Below are positions 15,388 to 27,163 of a stretch of 64,000 nucleotides of DNA, piece by piece; positions within the stretch are counted from its first letter, which is position 1; every line of letters begins with the position of its first letter. A program made the translations under genes and the position numbers. The notes beneath the pieces are model-generated. The model was not told where the DNA came from. It worked only from the letters and a program-made list of their open reading frames with translations, and did no database searches. The DNA comes from Gamsiella multidivaricata. Lineage: Eukaryota > Mortierellomycota > Mortierellomycetes > Mortierellales > Mortierellaceae. The stretch spans positions 992,001-1,056,000 of the forward strand of contig NW_026251709.1 of NCBI RefSeq assembly GCF_025024155.1. The letters run 5' to 3'.

Positions 15388-17497
15388 ATGTGCGGCAGGA
15401 CAGCCCAGGGTCTGGTAAGCTACCATTATTACTTTTACGCAGCCCTCTTGCCAACACTCTAAGGCTGACTACAGCACGCCTTCGCATTGCTAGGCATCAG
15501 CGCAAATCAGACAGCAGCTCGACAAGACTCTACCGAGCAAACCAAGAGACTTTTGGATTGACGAGGAAAAGTACCGAACTTCGTATGTCCGTATATTTGT
15601 AATTTCAAAAAAAAAAAGTCGAAGAAACAACGTTTGAATTTAATTTCCTTGACTGAACCTGCTCATTACTCTTGTCAAAATGATAGATACAATGTTGCAC
15701 CCACCAGATACCAGCCAGTGGTTCGGGCTGACCCAAAAACCAATTCATATGTCGTTCATTTGATGGTGTGTTTCCATCGTAGTGTATTATTTACACTTTG
15801 CTGGCAGTAGCACAGATTCAAAGTTGGTCAACTTACCACTTTTGTACGCTATACTTTTTTAGAGATGGGGCTTGATTCCAAGGCACACAAAGTCCATGCC
15901 GGACTACAGCTCTGTTTTAAAGTCCATTAACGCACGTGATGATTCACTCTTCATGGGGCCGACGGGAAAGGCCATGTTCAACCACTCTAAAAATCACAAA
16001 AGATGCATCCTGCTTGCAGAGGGGTTAGTTTAACCACACATATTTTGGCGGTGATATCGCGTCTATTTATATTATCATATTTTTAATGCCTATTTTGTGA
16101 ACAACGTCAGGTTTTACGAGTGGCGAAGACGAGGGAAAGATAGGGTGCCGTTCTACACAAAGCGTAGGGACGGCAACTTGATGTTGATGGCGGCTATCTA
16201 TGACGTAGCCCAGATTCAAGGATCGACGGAGCCACTGTATACCTATGCAACCATCACCACCAACGCCTCTCCACAGCTCGACTGGCTTCATGACCGCATG
16301 CCTGTCCTTGTCCCCAACAATGACCACGAATTAATCCGCATGTGGCTGGACCCCAACCTAAAATGGAATACTACTCTGGAGGCGATGCTGAAGCCCTGTG
16401 ATGAATTTATCGATATAGAGGAACCCGATGAGAGTTGCGAAGGAGCCATGGTCATCAAAAGAGTCTACGCTTTGGAGACCTATCAAGTGGACGAGAAAGT
16501 CAATAATGTTCGGAATGATTCTCCCGAGTTTGCTAAACCATGGAACTCGAGCTCTAATAAGCGAACACTCAACAGGTTTTTTGTCCCCAAAGCCTCTTCA
16601 AGCGACGCCGCCGCGTCACTAAAACTTTTTAGAAAGATGAAGCATGGCCATGGCACAACGGAACATGAGAAATCCAGCGAATTCAGCGACAGCGAAGGGG
16701 ACAATGTTCATCGGAAACCAGAGGACAAAATCAAGTCAGACTCTTTGGATTGGGAGCAAGAGCAGAACAAGGTCTCTGTTTTGGCGGAAGATTCACAGCG
16801 AGATACAGGATTTGCACAACAGGAAAAAGTCCTATCGTACTCAGCGGTTCCGGACGACGAAGGACCAAAAGACGAAGAAGAGGAGGACAGCGATTTCAGG
16901 CTGGCCTTGGAGTTGTCGCGTCAAGAGCAGACAGACAGCACGTCTAATATGGCATCGACAAGGACTGGCTACCGTGGAACGCATCCAAACTTGAGTTCTA
17001 CTCCAACTGGAGGGAGCGCAACATTTTGTGATTTTCCTGGATCTGTCGACCTTTTGGAAAAGAGGCGAATGCAACTTCAGGAACAGGATGAAGAAATGAA
17101 AAGGGTTTTGGAGTTATCGTTGTTACAGGCTATCGCTAATGGTCATGAAGACGTTCACGCTCACAGCGACACAGAGACGCCACAAGGAGGACATGCGCAC
17201 GAATCGGCAAGACGGGAGCAAGAAGAGCTTGAAATAGCCATAGCAGCATCCCTAAACGACTTCGACAATCCTCCCGAACTTCAACTGCCACAACAGTCCG
17301 TGCAATCGACATCTTCGACGACAACGGCGATGGGGTCTTCAGCATCAAAAAAGACAAAGGTCTCTGCCCCATTGACGCCCAGGAAGCGAAAGCCTAACGT
17401 CAGTACGCCGGCTTCGCCCTTGAGTGCTTCCAAGAAGGGAAGACTAGGTCAGGAAAACAAGATCACTGACTTTTTCCGGCATGCGGCTCCTCCCTGA
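15388..17497 (+). CDS. HMCES-like SRAP protein with UIM motifs
   Basis: Exons 15388-15414, 15494-15582, 15687-15765, 15863-16023 and 16111-17497, all phase-consistent; 580 residues. It starts MCGRTAQGL, with Cys2 as the SRAP catalytic nucleophile. Other SRAP marks are YNVAPTRYQPV, the Asn in INARDDS, the Glu in EGFYEW and the His in LHDRMPVLV. In HMCES/YedK proteins Cys2 makes a thiazolidine crosslink to abasic sites in single-stranded DNA and protects forks. The C-terminal half (from about residue 230) is disordered. It carries three UIM-like helices (residues about 376-392, 445-459, 488-504), a PIP-like KRTLNRFF near 269, and ENKITDFF near the C-terminus. UIMs bind ubiquitin and PIP boxes bind PCNA; both are predictions here. 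Confidence 0.95.
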
Positions 17498-17706
17498 GTT
17501 TCTTGGGCAATGGCCTCCTAATGAGAGGAATAAAGCTTTGTACATATTCGACTACATATGATCCATCTGCCATTGACAGGTCCAATGTGTATTATGAACG
17601 CGAAGACTTTACTTTAGTTATTTGTTGAGTATTGAAAAGCAGATGGGTTTGTAGGACGTAGATCAAGAATAGTAAGTGGATATCGAGGAGCGCATGCAGA
17701 CACTGC
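17498..17706. other. short convergent spacer
   Basis: About 210 bases between the stop codons of two convergent genes. Must hold both 3' ends; no further feature seen. Confidence 0.5.
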
Positions 17707-18962
17707 TTAGAAGAGGGTGACATATCCGAACTTTTCGTTGTAGCCCTTGGTATCCCATTTGCTCCTGGCCAACAGGGCATCGACCTTCTCGGCAATCTCG
17801 GGGCGGGACTTGAGGACATCATCAGCCTATAGTTGTGACATGAAGTGTTGGGGATGTCTTGTTGTCAGCCAAGTCTAAATCGATAGACAGATATATTGTC
17901 CGCAAAGGTGCTCTCCATAACGCCTTGTTCCCTGTCCATGAGTCCAAGATTCAAGGATATTTGCTGAAGATGCCTGACGTGTAAGTCAAACTTCAATATT
18001 GGACGCTGAGCTCTGTACTGGCCAAGATGAAGCAAGTTGTGTCCCTGCATGCTTTACAATCCATGATCCTCAGTATCGCCTGGCGTTCGCCTATCCATGG
18101 TCATCCTGCCCAGAATATACTTCAGGGTATATAAAAAAAAAAAAAAAAAAAAAAGGGATGCGTACAGTGAGCTCATCGATGGGGCGGGAGGTTTCAATGT
18201 TCTTCAGGGTGGCCTGAAGATCAGCGAGCTCAGACTCGACCTTGGTGGCAGTCGATTTGGCGCGCTCAAGCTAAGCATGGAACACAACGAAATTGGGGCA
18301 TGTATAAGTTGCATGTGATTTTCAGATAGGTCCTTCTTTCGGTGCCTATTGCCGATACGAAGTGTAGCGCCGTAGTCGACTTTGACTCATAAATCCAGAC
18401 CAGCAGTGTGTTCATGGTGTTGACAAACGTATCCTGTCCTGCCCGGCCTACAGTATCCCGAAGTATTGTGGAGCCAATGTAAGGCACACGATATGGAACG
18501 CCCATTCGCAGCGTTGATAAATATGGTACTGTCCTGTCTTCCCTGTTCGGCGTCGGTATGTTATAAAGCCAGCAGACGCATATCATGAAGCGAATGTCGG
18601 TCGAAGTGGCGCAGAGTGCCCGGAGAGTATTTCCTGGACGAATGTAGTAACAATTAACATACAGCCTTGGCCTCCACGGTCTCAATAGACTTGATCTGAG
18701 CTTTGACATCGTACGAAGTGGGCTTGAAGGACTTGAAGGACTTCTCGAGCTCATCCACGACGGCTTGGTTCTTGAGAACCTTGCGATAATGAGCAAAGTC
18801 AACGGCAGTCTTCTGCTCCCTGAGATCGGTCAGAACACGTCGCGCTTCTTCGTTGCGTTTGCGGAACGCAGCCAGGGCGGCGACGGTCTCAGTCTTAAGA
18901 CCAAGCGATGTGGACAGCTTGGTCCAGTCGATGTGAATAGCAGCAGCCTTGACAGCGGACAT
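17707..18962 (-). CDS. ATP7: mitochondrial F1Fo ATP synthase subunit d
   Basis: Exons 18663-18962, 18166-18270 and 17707-17826, all phase 0, give 174 residues, the same length as yeast Atp7. The start [13 protein letters not shown] and the end [17 protein letters not shown] are typical of the family. Subunit d is part of the peripheral stalk that holds F1 static relative to Fo at the inner mitochondrial membrane. The protein is charged and helical with no cleavable presequence, as in other fungi. The introns are large for this window (339 and 392 bases), and the downstream one contains a run of about 22 A near 18132. The start lies only 84 bases downstream of the stop of the GATA gene on the same strand. 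Confidence 0.96.
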
Positions 18963-19046
18963 GATGAAAAGAGAGAGAGTGATGAAGCGTTGCGCAAATC
19001 CGATCAAAACAAAACGTTTGTTCGCACTATTCATTTTTCACGTGAT

Positions 19047-22000
19047 TTATTGTAGCATGGCGATTGGAGAACTGCCAGAATCTGAGCACGACCCTGCGCT
19101 AGGCTTAGATCCAGGAGGGGCCGCAACTGGGATCTCTGTCTTTAGCCATTGTTCCAGCAAAGGCTTCACCGGTGGCCCACCACCATCCAGACGCTCTCGG
19201 AAGCGAAAGACAATCGCAGACTCGTTCTCGTCTGGATTCAAGAGCTCCTTGTCAAACCTTGGAGAAAAAGCAAAAACAGAAAGCGTTAGCGACATACATA
19301 TGGCAAAGATCACTCCAAGGACAAGACGATGGATTGAACTAACCTCGACAGGTGCTGCCTCAGCAGCGCCCTCATGACAATCATACTCTCACCGTCGCCA
19401 ACATCCACGACCTGAAACTCTGTACTCACGATTCCCTCCTTCCAGACATCAATATCCGTACGCTCGCCCGCATTGATCAGCTTGATTTGGAAATGATTCT
19501 CAAACAAGACAACGGCGCAATTGGGGTACATGTAGTAGGCGTTGTTCGGTCCAAACGCAATCGAAATGGTCGGAAAGTGCAAAGGAAAGGTCGCCGTGTT
19601 GTTTGTATATAGGTTCTTGGTGGCATAGAGCGAGAGCCCATCGTCGGCCAAGCTAGCGGTGGACCCTGGCGTAGAATGGCTGATCTGGTACCTGGGGGTG
19701 CTGGCAAGCGATTTGAGAAGCGACAGTTTTGCAGCTGCAGAGGTCGGAAGTGAGGGCTTGGCGATTGCCGGTGTGGTGGTGCCAATGGCCGGAGTCTTTT
19801 GCTTTAATGCTCTGGATGTCGCTGCTGTCGACTTGACAATAGTAGCAGTAGCCGAGGTCTTTGCCGCAGCCACTTTCGTGGCTGTAGTTCTTGATGCTGC
19901 TGTTGCATTTGCTGGTGCAGACACTGAGGCTGGTGATGACATACTGTTTTCAGCAGATAGTGACACGTTTGAAGTAGAAGTATCGAGGTTTGCGTTTGTA
20001 GCCATGTAGCCTAGAACGTCCTGGAGGGAGGATGCATCTTCCTGTGTCGAATGCAATGCTAGGGCTGATGCTGCTTGGATTTTGTTACTGGTTGCAGCCT
20101 TGACCTTATCTTTGCCTGTGTCCCTGTCCCTGTCCTTCCTTGAGCTCGCACCGACTCTGCTTGATTGCTTGACTGTCCCTCCAATCTGATGAATGGGTAC
20201 CAGTTTGGGTCCTGCTGCTGTGGACGGTGACGCTAAGTACCGCAGAAATCAGCCATCTCAGTCAAGATGAGTATATCATAAACATGTATTTCTGAGAGCC
20301 ATGATTAGTCGAAGTTCTGTATCTCACCCTTTGCACTGCCGCGCTTTTTGCCGGGCGCTGTCTTGTCCTTATCACATGTCTTCGATCTACCTGCGGTTCC
20401 AATTTTCGAGTCTTCAGTCGATATAACCTTGCCAGATGGGTTCTCCGATGATGGTAAGCCCTCCATCTTTTGATCCACCTGTCCCGAGTTCTCTCCACTT
20501 GCAGGTAGATTCTGGTGCAGTCCAGTTGCACTTTCTGCCGCTTTTGTTGATGTCTCAACGGCACCAAACGATGATGGTGCAGAAGAAACGGTCGTAGCGG
20601 ACGAGGATGATGTTTTTGCTGTTGCGGCTGATGGCGCGGTTGGGTTTTGAACATCAATAAAGATCTTTCCGTGCCTCCACTTGACTCCACAGGCATTACA
20701 AAGATTATGTGATCCATCTGGACCACGCCTCCACATGGGCGTCGATACGCTACCACAATACGCGCACTGCTTTTGATGAGGCGAGCCAGATGGATTGTTG
20801 GGTGTCGATGTATTCCTTCTGGACGTGGTCCCTCCCTTTGAAGTGGCAGCGGCGGCGGTAACAATGGTATTCTCATCCTGATTTGTCTTTAGTCGCTTCA
20901 CCTTTATTGTTCCTAAAGGATGATCGACCTAGTAATACAAACGCACAAAAAAAAAAAAAAAAAAAAAAGAGTGAGCGATGGAAGACTTGAGTGCAGAACA
21001 TTCTAGCGCAACACAGGTTTGAATAACAACGTGGCACCTACCCCTCCTATTGTCCGCTTAGAAGGCTCGAGGGTTGACAACGGAACAACTCTGTGATCTG
21101 GCAGTTTCTTAAGACCCATAAGCTGCAGCTGATCGTCTGGAAAGTCGAGAGGCAGGTTGTATTGGACATAAACGCGCGGAGGTATCTGTTTCATCTTTTC
21201 CATCATGAACCGATATGTTGCTGCGGAGTCGCTAATGGATCGCTGCAGTTCAAACCAAAGTTCCAGTGTCGCCTGCAGGATGACGAGTGTTGTTGCTTGA
21301 CCTGGCCCTGGTATCGGACCCTGTGCTGTGCTCTGGCCTGTTCCTGCCAAGCCTGGTCGTGGCTCCTCCATCGTAGGCACATAGAACGACGCAGAAATCT
21401 TTGCTGCACCTTCACCTTCGGCTGGTGTGAACTCTACTGACGACTCGTATGGAAACAGCCACCGCACTCCAGAATTCTCCTTGAATTCAAATACCATCTG
21501 GTGCATGGGTCTCAAAGGTCGAGCCGCTGGTGTTTTGACTTTGGCACCTGAGGACGTTAATGTGGTTGGACGTGATGAAGTGGCGGATTTTTCTGAAGGA
21601 CCTAATGGCGATACTGCTGGCGAGGCTGTCCCATCCATCTTTATCGGTGTATTAGTTGATTCCGATTTCGATTCCGACTCGTTTGGCGTCGCTGCTGGTG
21701 TGTTAACTATTTGATCCTTGTTGTCGCTGCTTGAGCTCGCTGCCACATTGGTATTGCTGGCATCAGAATCGATATCCATGGGTGTAGGCGATGATGATTC
21801 CCCCGCTACCATATCGGTTCTCGCCGCGGCCAATTCAACGGTCTTCTCTGGTGCAGGTGATCTCCCCAAGGCAGCAGGCGGTGTTGAAGATGGGGAATTG
21901 AGTGAGTCCTCTGTAGGTGTCGACACAGCAGTATTGAGAGCAATTGTGGATCCCGATATTGGGATAGAGGGTGGAGGCGGGGTAGGGTTGAAGACGGCGA

Positions 22001-22434
22001 AAAACTTTGTGTCGAAAAAAAGATGTGGTCCGATACAGACAGTGTAGGATCCAACAGGCGTCAGTTCTGAAGCGTACTTTTTGCCGCCGGGAGCACGCGC
22101 GGGAGGCTCGGGGATAAACCGAGTGAATGCTGTGTTAGACCATGCATACCGCGACTGAGCCAGGGTGGCCTGAAGAAGGGCGCTTTCCAATGCGATGGTC
22201 AACGGGCATAGAAGAGTATTAGTGGAGGGTTGATATAGTGGGACTTCCCAAAGTGGAGCAAGCCCCTTACCTGTCTGCGATGCTCATGGTCGGGATACGG
22301 TCCTGGGCATCCGGCTGCAACGTTGTTGGAAAGAACATCCTTGGTCTCTTGGCAGCATCTACAGCCAGTCTTTTCCTCTGCGAACCCCCTGACGAGGTCC
22401 TCTGGGTCATGGTCGTGGACAGAGTGTTGGTCAT
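19047..22434 (-). CDS. GATA-type zinc finger protein
   Basis: Five exons: 22271-22434, 21042-22182, 20328-20928, 19344-20232 and 19047-19257; 1001 residues, every junction in phase. Residues about 50-435 hold a conserved-looking N-terminal region ([16 protein letters not shown], and later [14 protein letters not shown]) around a Ser/Thr/Pro-rich insert. A single GATA finger uses Cys 490, 493, 512 and 515 (CX2CX18CX2C) with the motif [20 protein letters not shown] long Ala/Ser/Thr linker follows, then a C-terminal domain with [18 protein letters not shown]. Predicted nuclear DNA-binding regulator. The flanking domains do not match nitrogen-type (AreA/Gln3) or light-type (WC) GATA factors that I know. 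It resembles, at most distantly, histone-gene or chromatin-linked GATA proteins; I do not assign a symbol. Confidence 0.9.
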
Positions 22435-23324
22435 GTTGTAGAGATCTAATCAGGCACTGCGTCCACTCGTCCAATAGCAACTGTTGATGAAGTGATCCGA
22501 CTGATGTCGTTCCTCTTGGTCCTGACTGACTCTGGTAGGGTATCCTATGGCTCTGCAACTACTCCTGAGTCTGGGTGCAGTGCTGATGGCCAGTCTGTGT
22601 GGACGTGTTGGCGCGGAGAAAGAGATCAGCTGGAAAATAAAATAAAAAGCCAGTGAGGACAGACCAGTGGTGTACATTCAGAAAAATTGGGTCATTCGGT
22701 CTCCACAGCGCGGTATCCTCACTCTGCTCCATTGCTCCCACTCTGCTTTTCTCCACCACCACTACTCCTTTTATCTTTTTGTCTGCTTTGTCTGCTTTGG
22801 GGATACCCCAATGTAGATACATTAGGCAACAGCGAATGACGAGAAGACACAGCACTCTGTCCATCAAGCATACTGCTTCCGGACAAAATAGCCGCTTACT
22901 TTGGGATGGTCCTTACGAGGCGCTGGTTGTAATTTCAGGTTCAGAACAGGACGCCATTTTTTGTGTGTACATGCATCTGATAGATTGATGTCCATTCAGG
23001 ATAACAAAGTACAAGCTGCTGCTGTGCTACATACCGCGCATGATTGTGCACCATAGATTGGGCATACCTCTAATATGCAAGTCAGGCGAGATAAGTGCGG
23101 GTGGAGCGTTAGACGGTGTAGACTCCATGAGCCGTGGCCGTTTGTGCCTGGGAATTGTTGAACCTGCTTGGCAGACGATCCGAGCCGTAGGGCTCCAAAT
23201 GCACCACGCCCTTTTCCTTCGCTCTCCTTCCTCTTTTCCACACTCGCGCTCCATTCCCCATCTCTAGCCGCAATAAACTCCCTTCTACTGCTCATCGGAT
23301 TCATTCTCGAGTTCTCATTCAACC
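22435..23324. promoter_or_regulatory. divergent upstream region of GATA and FAT1-like genes
   Basis: About 890 bases separate two start codons facing away from each other, so both promoters must lie here. No TATA box or known operator stood out. Confidence 0.5.
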
Positions 23325-26318
23325 ATGGGCAAGTTGACGTCTCTTTTCTCCTCTTCATGTGCAGGCACGCCTCTCCTGAAAAGGAGGAGGAGGACTCCTT
23401 AAACTGTGGCAATTAACCCGTCTGTTGTTGTTTGTGGTTCATAATCCTTGCTATCTTGTCTTCTTTACACAGCCCCGATTATAGCAGGCGTTGCGGCAGC
23501 ATTGGCCACAGGATACTATGTCAACGATAAGTACCAGCTCACAAAGGACCTAACCTTTGTCAGGGGCGCATTCAGAGCACGCAAAAAGTACTTGATTCTC
23601 TTGCCACCTTCTTTCAATGAACTGTGTGGTGAGAAACGAGATTTCTGGGAATATACTCTAACGAATTTCCTCTTCCGCGAACTCCCAGATATGAAGCCTG
23701 CATCAAGGATCAGGACTGTAGTCTTTACAACCGCTTTGAGGAGCAGTGTCAAATCAGACCCTTTGCAATCGCGCTGGCCTTCGAGGGTGCCTCCTACACC
23801 TGGCGCGACCTGGAACTGGGTATGTCTCGAGATCTGCCCGCTATTCCTGCTTCTTTGCCCGGCTCATATCACCCTATACTGATTCAAGTATTGGCCATCT
23901 CTCCCACACCTATCAATAACCATAGCCTCAAACCGAATGGTACGCGCCCCTCACAGAAAACAAAGAATAGCGCACTGCATAGCGATGCTCAACGGTGCTA
24001 TCCAGAGTATCTCTCATCCGGTCACGTTTCCTCACATCGACTTGCGATTCTTTTTCTCTACGTAGGCTCATTGGTTCGTATCCAAGGGCGTCCAGAGCAG
24101 CGACCGCGTTGCGATGATGATGCACAATTCACCCTTGTTCCTGATCGTCTGGCTGGCCCTGCTCAAGATGGCGGCTATCCCAGCCTTCATCAACAATCAA
24201 ATCACCGGTCCTGTCTTGCTGCATTCACTCAAGGTCACTTCCGCTAACCTCCTTGTCTTTGACTATGAGCTCGCACCTGTGGTGGAAGAGTGCCTGGAGG
24301 ATATCAAAGGGCTTGGATACAATGTCTATACTGTCACGCCCAAACAGCACATCCTTGGTCAATTTTACGGCCATCTGTCAGAAGCCGCTCGTCAGAAAAT
24401 CGAGATTCCCACCTTTTTTGATTATGCCGAGTGGGGGCATTTGAGTACTGAAGGTTTCCCTAAGAGTGTCCGCAAGCACGTCGAAATGAAGGATCCCGCG
24501 GCCCTGATTTTCACCAGTGGAACCACTGGCTTTCCCAAAGCAGCCGTCATGGATCACGGACGATGCACCGGTATGTCTTTGAATCGATCTGCAGAGCCTA
24601 TACAGCGATCTGCATTAAAAATAGAAGCACTATGCTTACCATAATATCTAATACCTGCCTCACCTCAATTAGTAGCCAGCGTCTCCTGGTCAATGTTCGG
24701 CGAGATCACAGCAGACAGCAAGGTCTATGTCACTCTTCCACTTTACCACTCTGCTGGATGTAAGTGTTCTGTTTAGGAGAATCGTGAGCAAAGCTTACAC
24801 GCACCGTAGTCCAGCGCATCTGATCTGCTTCCTTGTAACATTTTAGCGATCGTGGGTGTGGGCCAGAGCTGGACCTCGGGTTCCACTATAGTGTTGGCGC
24901 GAAAGTTCTCTGTCACCAACTTTTGGAAGGACTGCATCGCGTACGACGTGACCCACTTTCAGGTAATCATCTCCGCATTGCTCAGCATGGGGCGACAGCA
25001 CTTGGCCATGAATCAAGCCAAAGGCACTGATAATACATCGCTTGAATAACATCATAGTACATTGGAGAGCTCTGTCGTTATTTATTAAACGCTCCAGAGA
25101 GTCCTTTGGACAAGAAACATAAGGTCAGACTGGCTTTCGGCAACGGAATGCGTCCGGATATCTGGGCAAAGTTTCAGGAGCGCTTCAGCATTCCCACGGT
25201 ATTTGAGTATTATACCATGAGCGAAGGTAATGATCTGATTCGATATCCGATTGCCATCCCTTCGATTACTTTGCTCACTCTGGAGTGAAGGATATAAAGT
25301 CTCTCCGTTTTAACGCGGATGTGTTAACGATACACTACTCTTACTTTGTTCTCATCTTTGCTTTGCTGCAGGTACCGGTGCGCTGTTCAACATTGCAAAG
25401 AACAAGCGAGATCAAGGTGCTGTCGGGTTCAGAGGGCCAATCGTCAGGTACCAAGTAATTTTGTTAGATGCAAGTCTATGGGAACTATTCCGTAATTAAC
25501 CACAGATTGCGCTACACCCTATTTTTTTTATTGCTGCCGTTAATGCAATAAGGACGCTGGCACCTGGATTCAAATTGGTCAAAGTGGACACCGACACGGA
25601 GGAGCTCATCCGTGACAAGAAGACGGGCTTCTGCATCGAGTGTGGACCCGACGAGATTGGGGAGCTGCTGACGCTCGCCGACAACAAAACACCTGGAACG
25701 CGTTTTGTTGGGTATTTCAACCAACCAAAGATGTCACAGGCTAAGCTGGTTCACGATGCCTTGGCCAAAGGCGACATTTATATGCGCACTGGCGATCTCC
25801 TCTATAGAACCAAGGATCAGTACTGGTACTTTGCGGACCGCGCTGGCGATACATACCGCTGGAAGGGCGAAAACGTCTCGACAGCAGAAATTGCAGATTC
25901 GATGGGCCGGGTCGACGGCCTCACTTCGTGCACGGTCTATGGTGTTTCTGTCCCTGGTCAAGATGGGCGCGCAGGAATGGCGGCATTAGTCTTGAAGGAC
26001 TCTATCATTCAGCCTGCGAGCGATGGTCGAACAACCGCGCTAGTAAACGAAGACGCACTCGCAGATTTTGTGCAGCGAATGGGCGACCATGTAGCTAAGA
26101 GTCTGCCTCCCTACGCCGTGCCTCGATTCCTCCGCATCTGTGAGCACGAATTGGAAACGACTGGCACATTCAAGAACAAGAAAGTGGAGCTTAGGAAGGA
26201 AGGCTTCGACCTACATCAAGTCAAGGACCGCATGTACTGGTGGACACCGCAGGGCTGCTATAAGCCATTCGGTCATCCTGAGAACGGAATGATCGTCGCT
26301 GGACGCGCTCGACTTTAA
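23325..26318 (+). CDS. FAT1: very long-chain acyl-CoA synthetase (FATP family)
   Basis: Ten exons: 23325-23358, 23473-23623, 23689-23819, 23926-23939, 24066-24570, 24673-24759, 24847-24962, 25058-25226, about 25372-25447 and 25553-26318; close to 682 residues. Exon 4 is only 14 nt, yet it restores the conserved SNRxAHWF region. The AMP-binding signature LIFTSGTTGFPKAAV and the FATP/VLACS motif YRWKGENVSTAEIAD are both present, with VTLPLYHSAG between them. An N-terminal hydrophobic segment (residues about 10-30) suggests a membrane anchor. Family role: activate long and very-long-chain fatty acids to CoA esters and couple this to import, at ER, peroxisome or lipid droplets. The exon 2 donor (GTGTGG), the exon 1 donor (GTGCAG) and the exact start of exon 9 are the least certain points. 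Confidence 0.92.
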
Positions 26319-26612
26319 GTCGCTGTCGCCTAGGAATGGATTTAAATCTCATAGAGACGAAAGAAAATAAACGTGCACAAAATGCACTTTGCTTACGCAC
26401 CTCCGTACTTGGGCAAAAAAAGCGTGCCATTGGTCCGATAAGTCAGTACCAATTCGCAGATAGAGCTCTGATGCGATTAAAGGATGCCACGCCTCCACAC
26501 TCGGAGAGCATATATATTAAAGCGCAAATTTGTAGCTTCCAATAAATACGTCGCCGAATCCGTCTGGCTTTTATGCCTACAACTTGAACCCTCCTTCCGT
26601 CACTGCCGATAT

Positions 26613-27020
26613 CATGGGAACATTGCTAGATCCTCACACCTTCCTTACATATATGTAACCAATTGCCGCATGACAGCGATATCAATGGTGCCTTTTTCCG
26701 CAGACAGGGAGACGTCTACACATCCACACATCACTGGTGCTTCATCGGAGAAATCGTAGATGATTCGTGTGCCAGAATTCCCTTTCTACGCCATCGACTT
26801 ACTGTGAGAGATCGGGATGGTGCAGACATCAATGTTCAATGTCTTCTATCTATCACCTGGTGATATCTTGAACACTTCGCCCTTGAAAACCGGCAACATT
26901 ACCTTTGTACGTTATGCCATGCAGCATTTCTTCCTGGGTATGTCAGAGAGCCTCCGCATCGAGGACACAGCCTATACCTATGTACTCAAAGCTAACGTCT
27001 ACTCGCTCCATTCTGGATAA
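26613..27020 (+). pseudogene. frameshifted remnant of an unnamed fungal protein
   Basis: Two overlapping frames read as one protein when joined by a single base shift near 26830. The first runs through HWCFIGEIVDD and RHRLTVRDRDG; the second through VFYLSPGDIL and ESLRIEDTA. A Met-led stretch at 26613 (MGTLLDPHTF) is in a third phase. The block GEIVDD...VRDRDG...FY...LRIED is one I associate with the N-terminal part of MYND-finger proteins common in Mortierella-type genomes. That association is from memory and no MYND finger follows here. Most likely a decayed, truncated gene copy. Confidence 0.4.
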
Positions 27021-27163
27021 AAGATGCATTTATTCCGTTTTGCAATCGGTATAAGCTGCTACTTATACGAAAATGAATAATACAGGCTGTATCCCTTAGA
27101 CCGTCTCAGCTGGAAAGAGAGACAACCACCTAGGATAAATATTAACTGATACGACCAGTACAG

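Noticed and set aside
22199..22558. 119-codon minus ORF overlapping the first GATA exon
   Set aside because: The other phase starting at 22434 gives a better start and splices in frame to the conserved domain.
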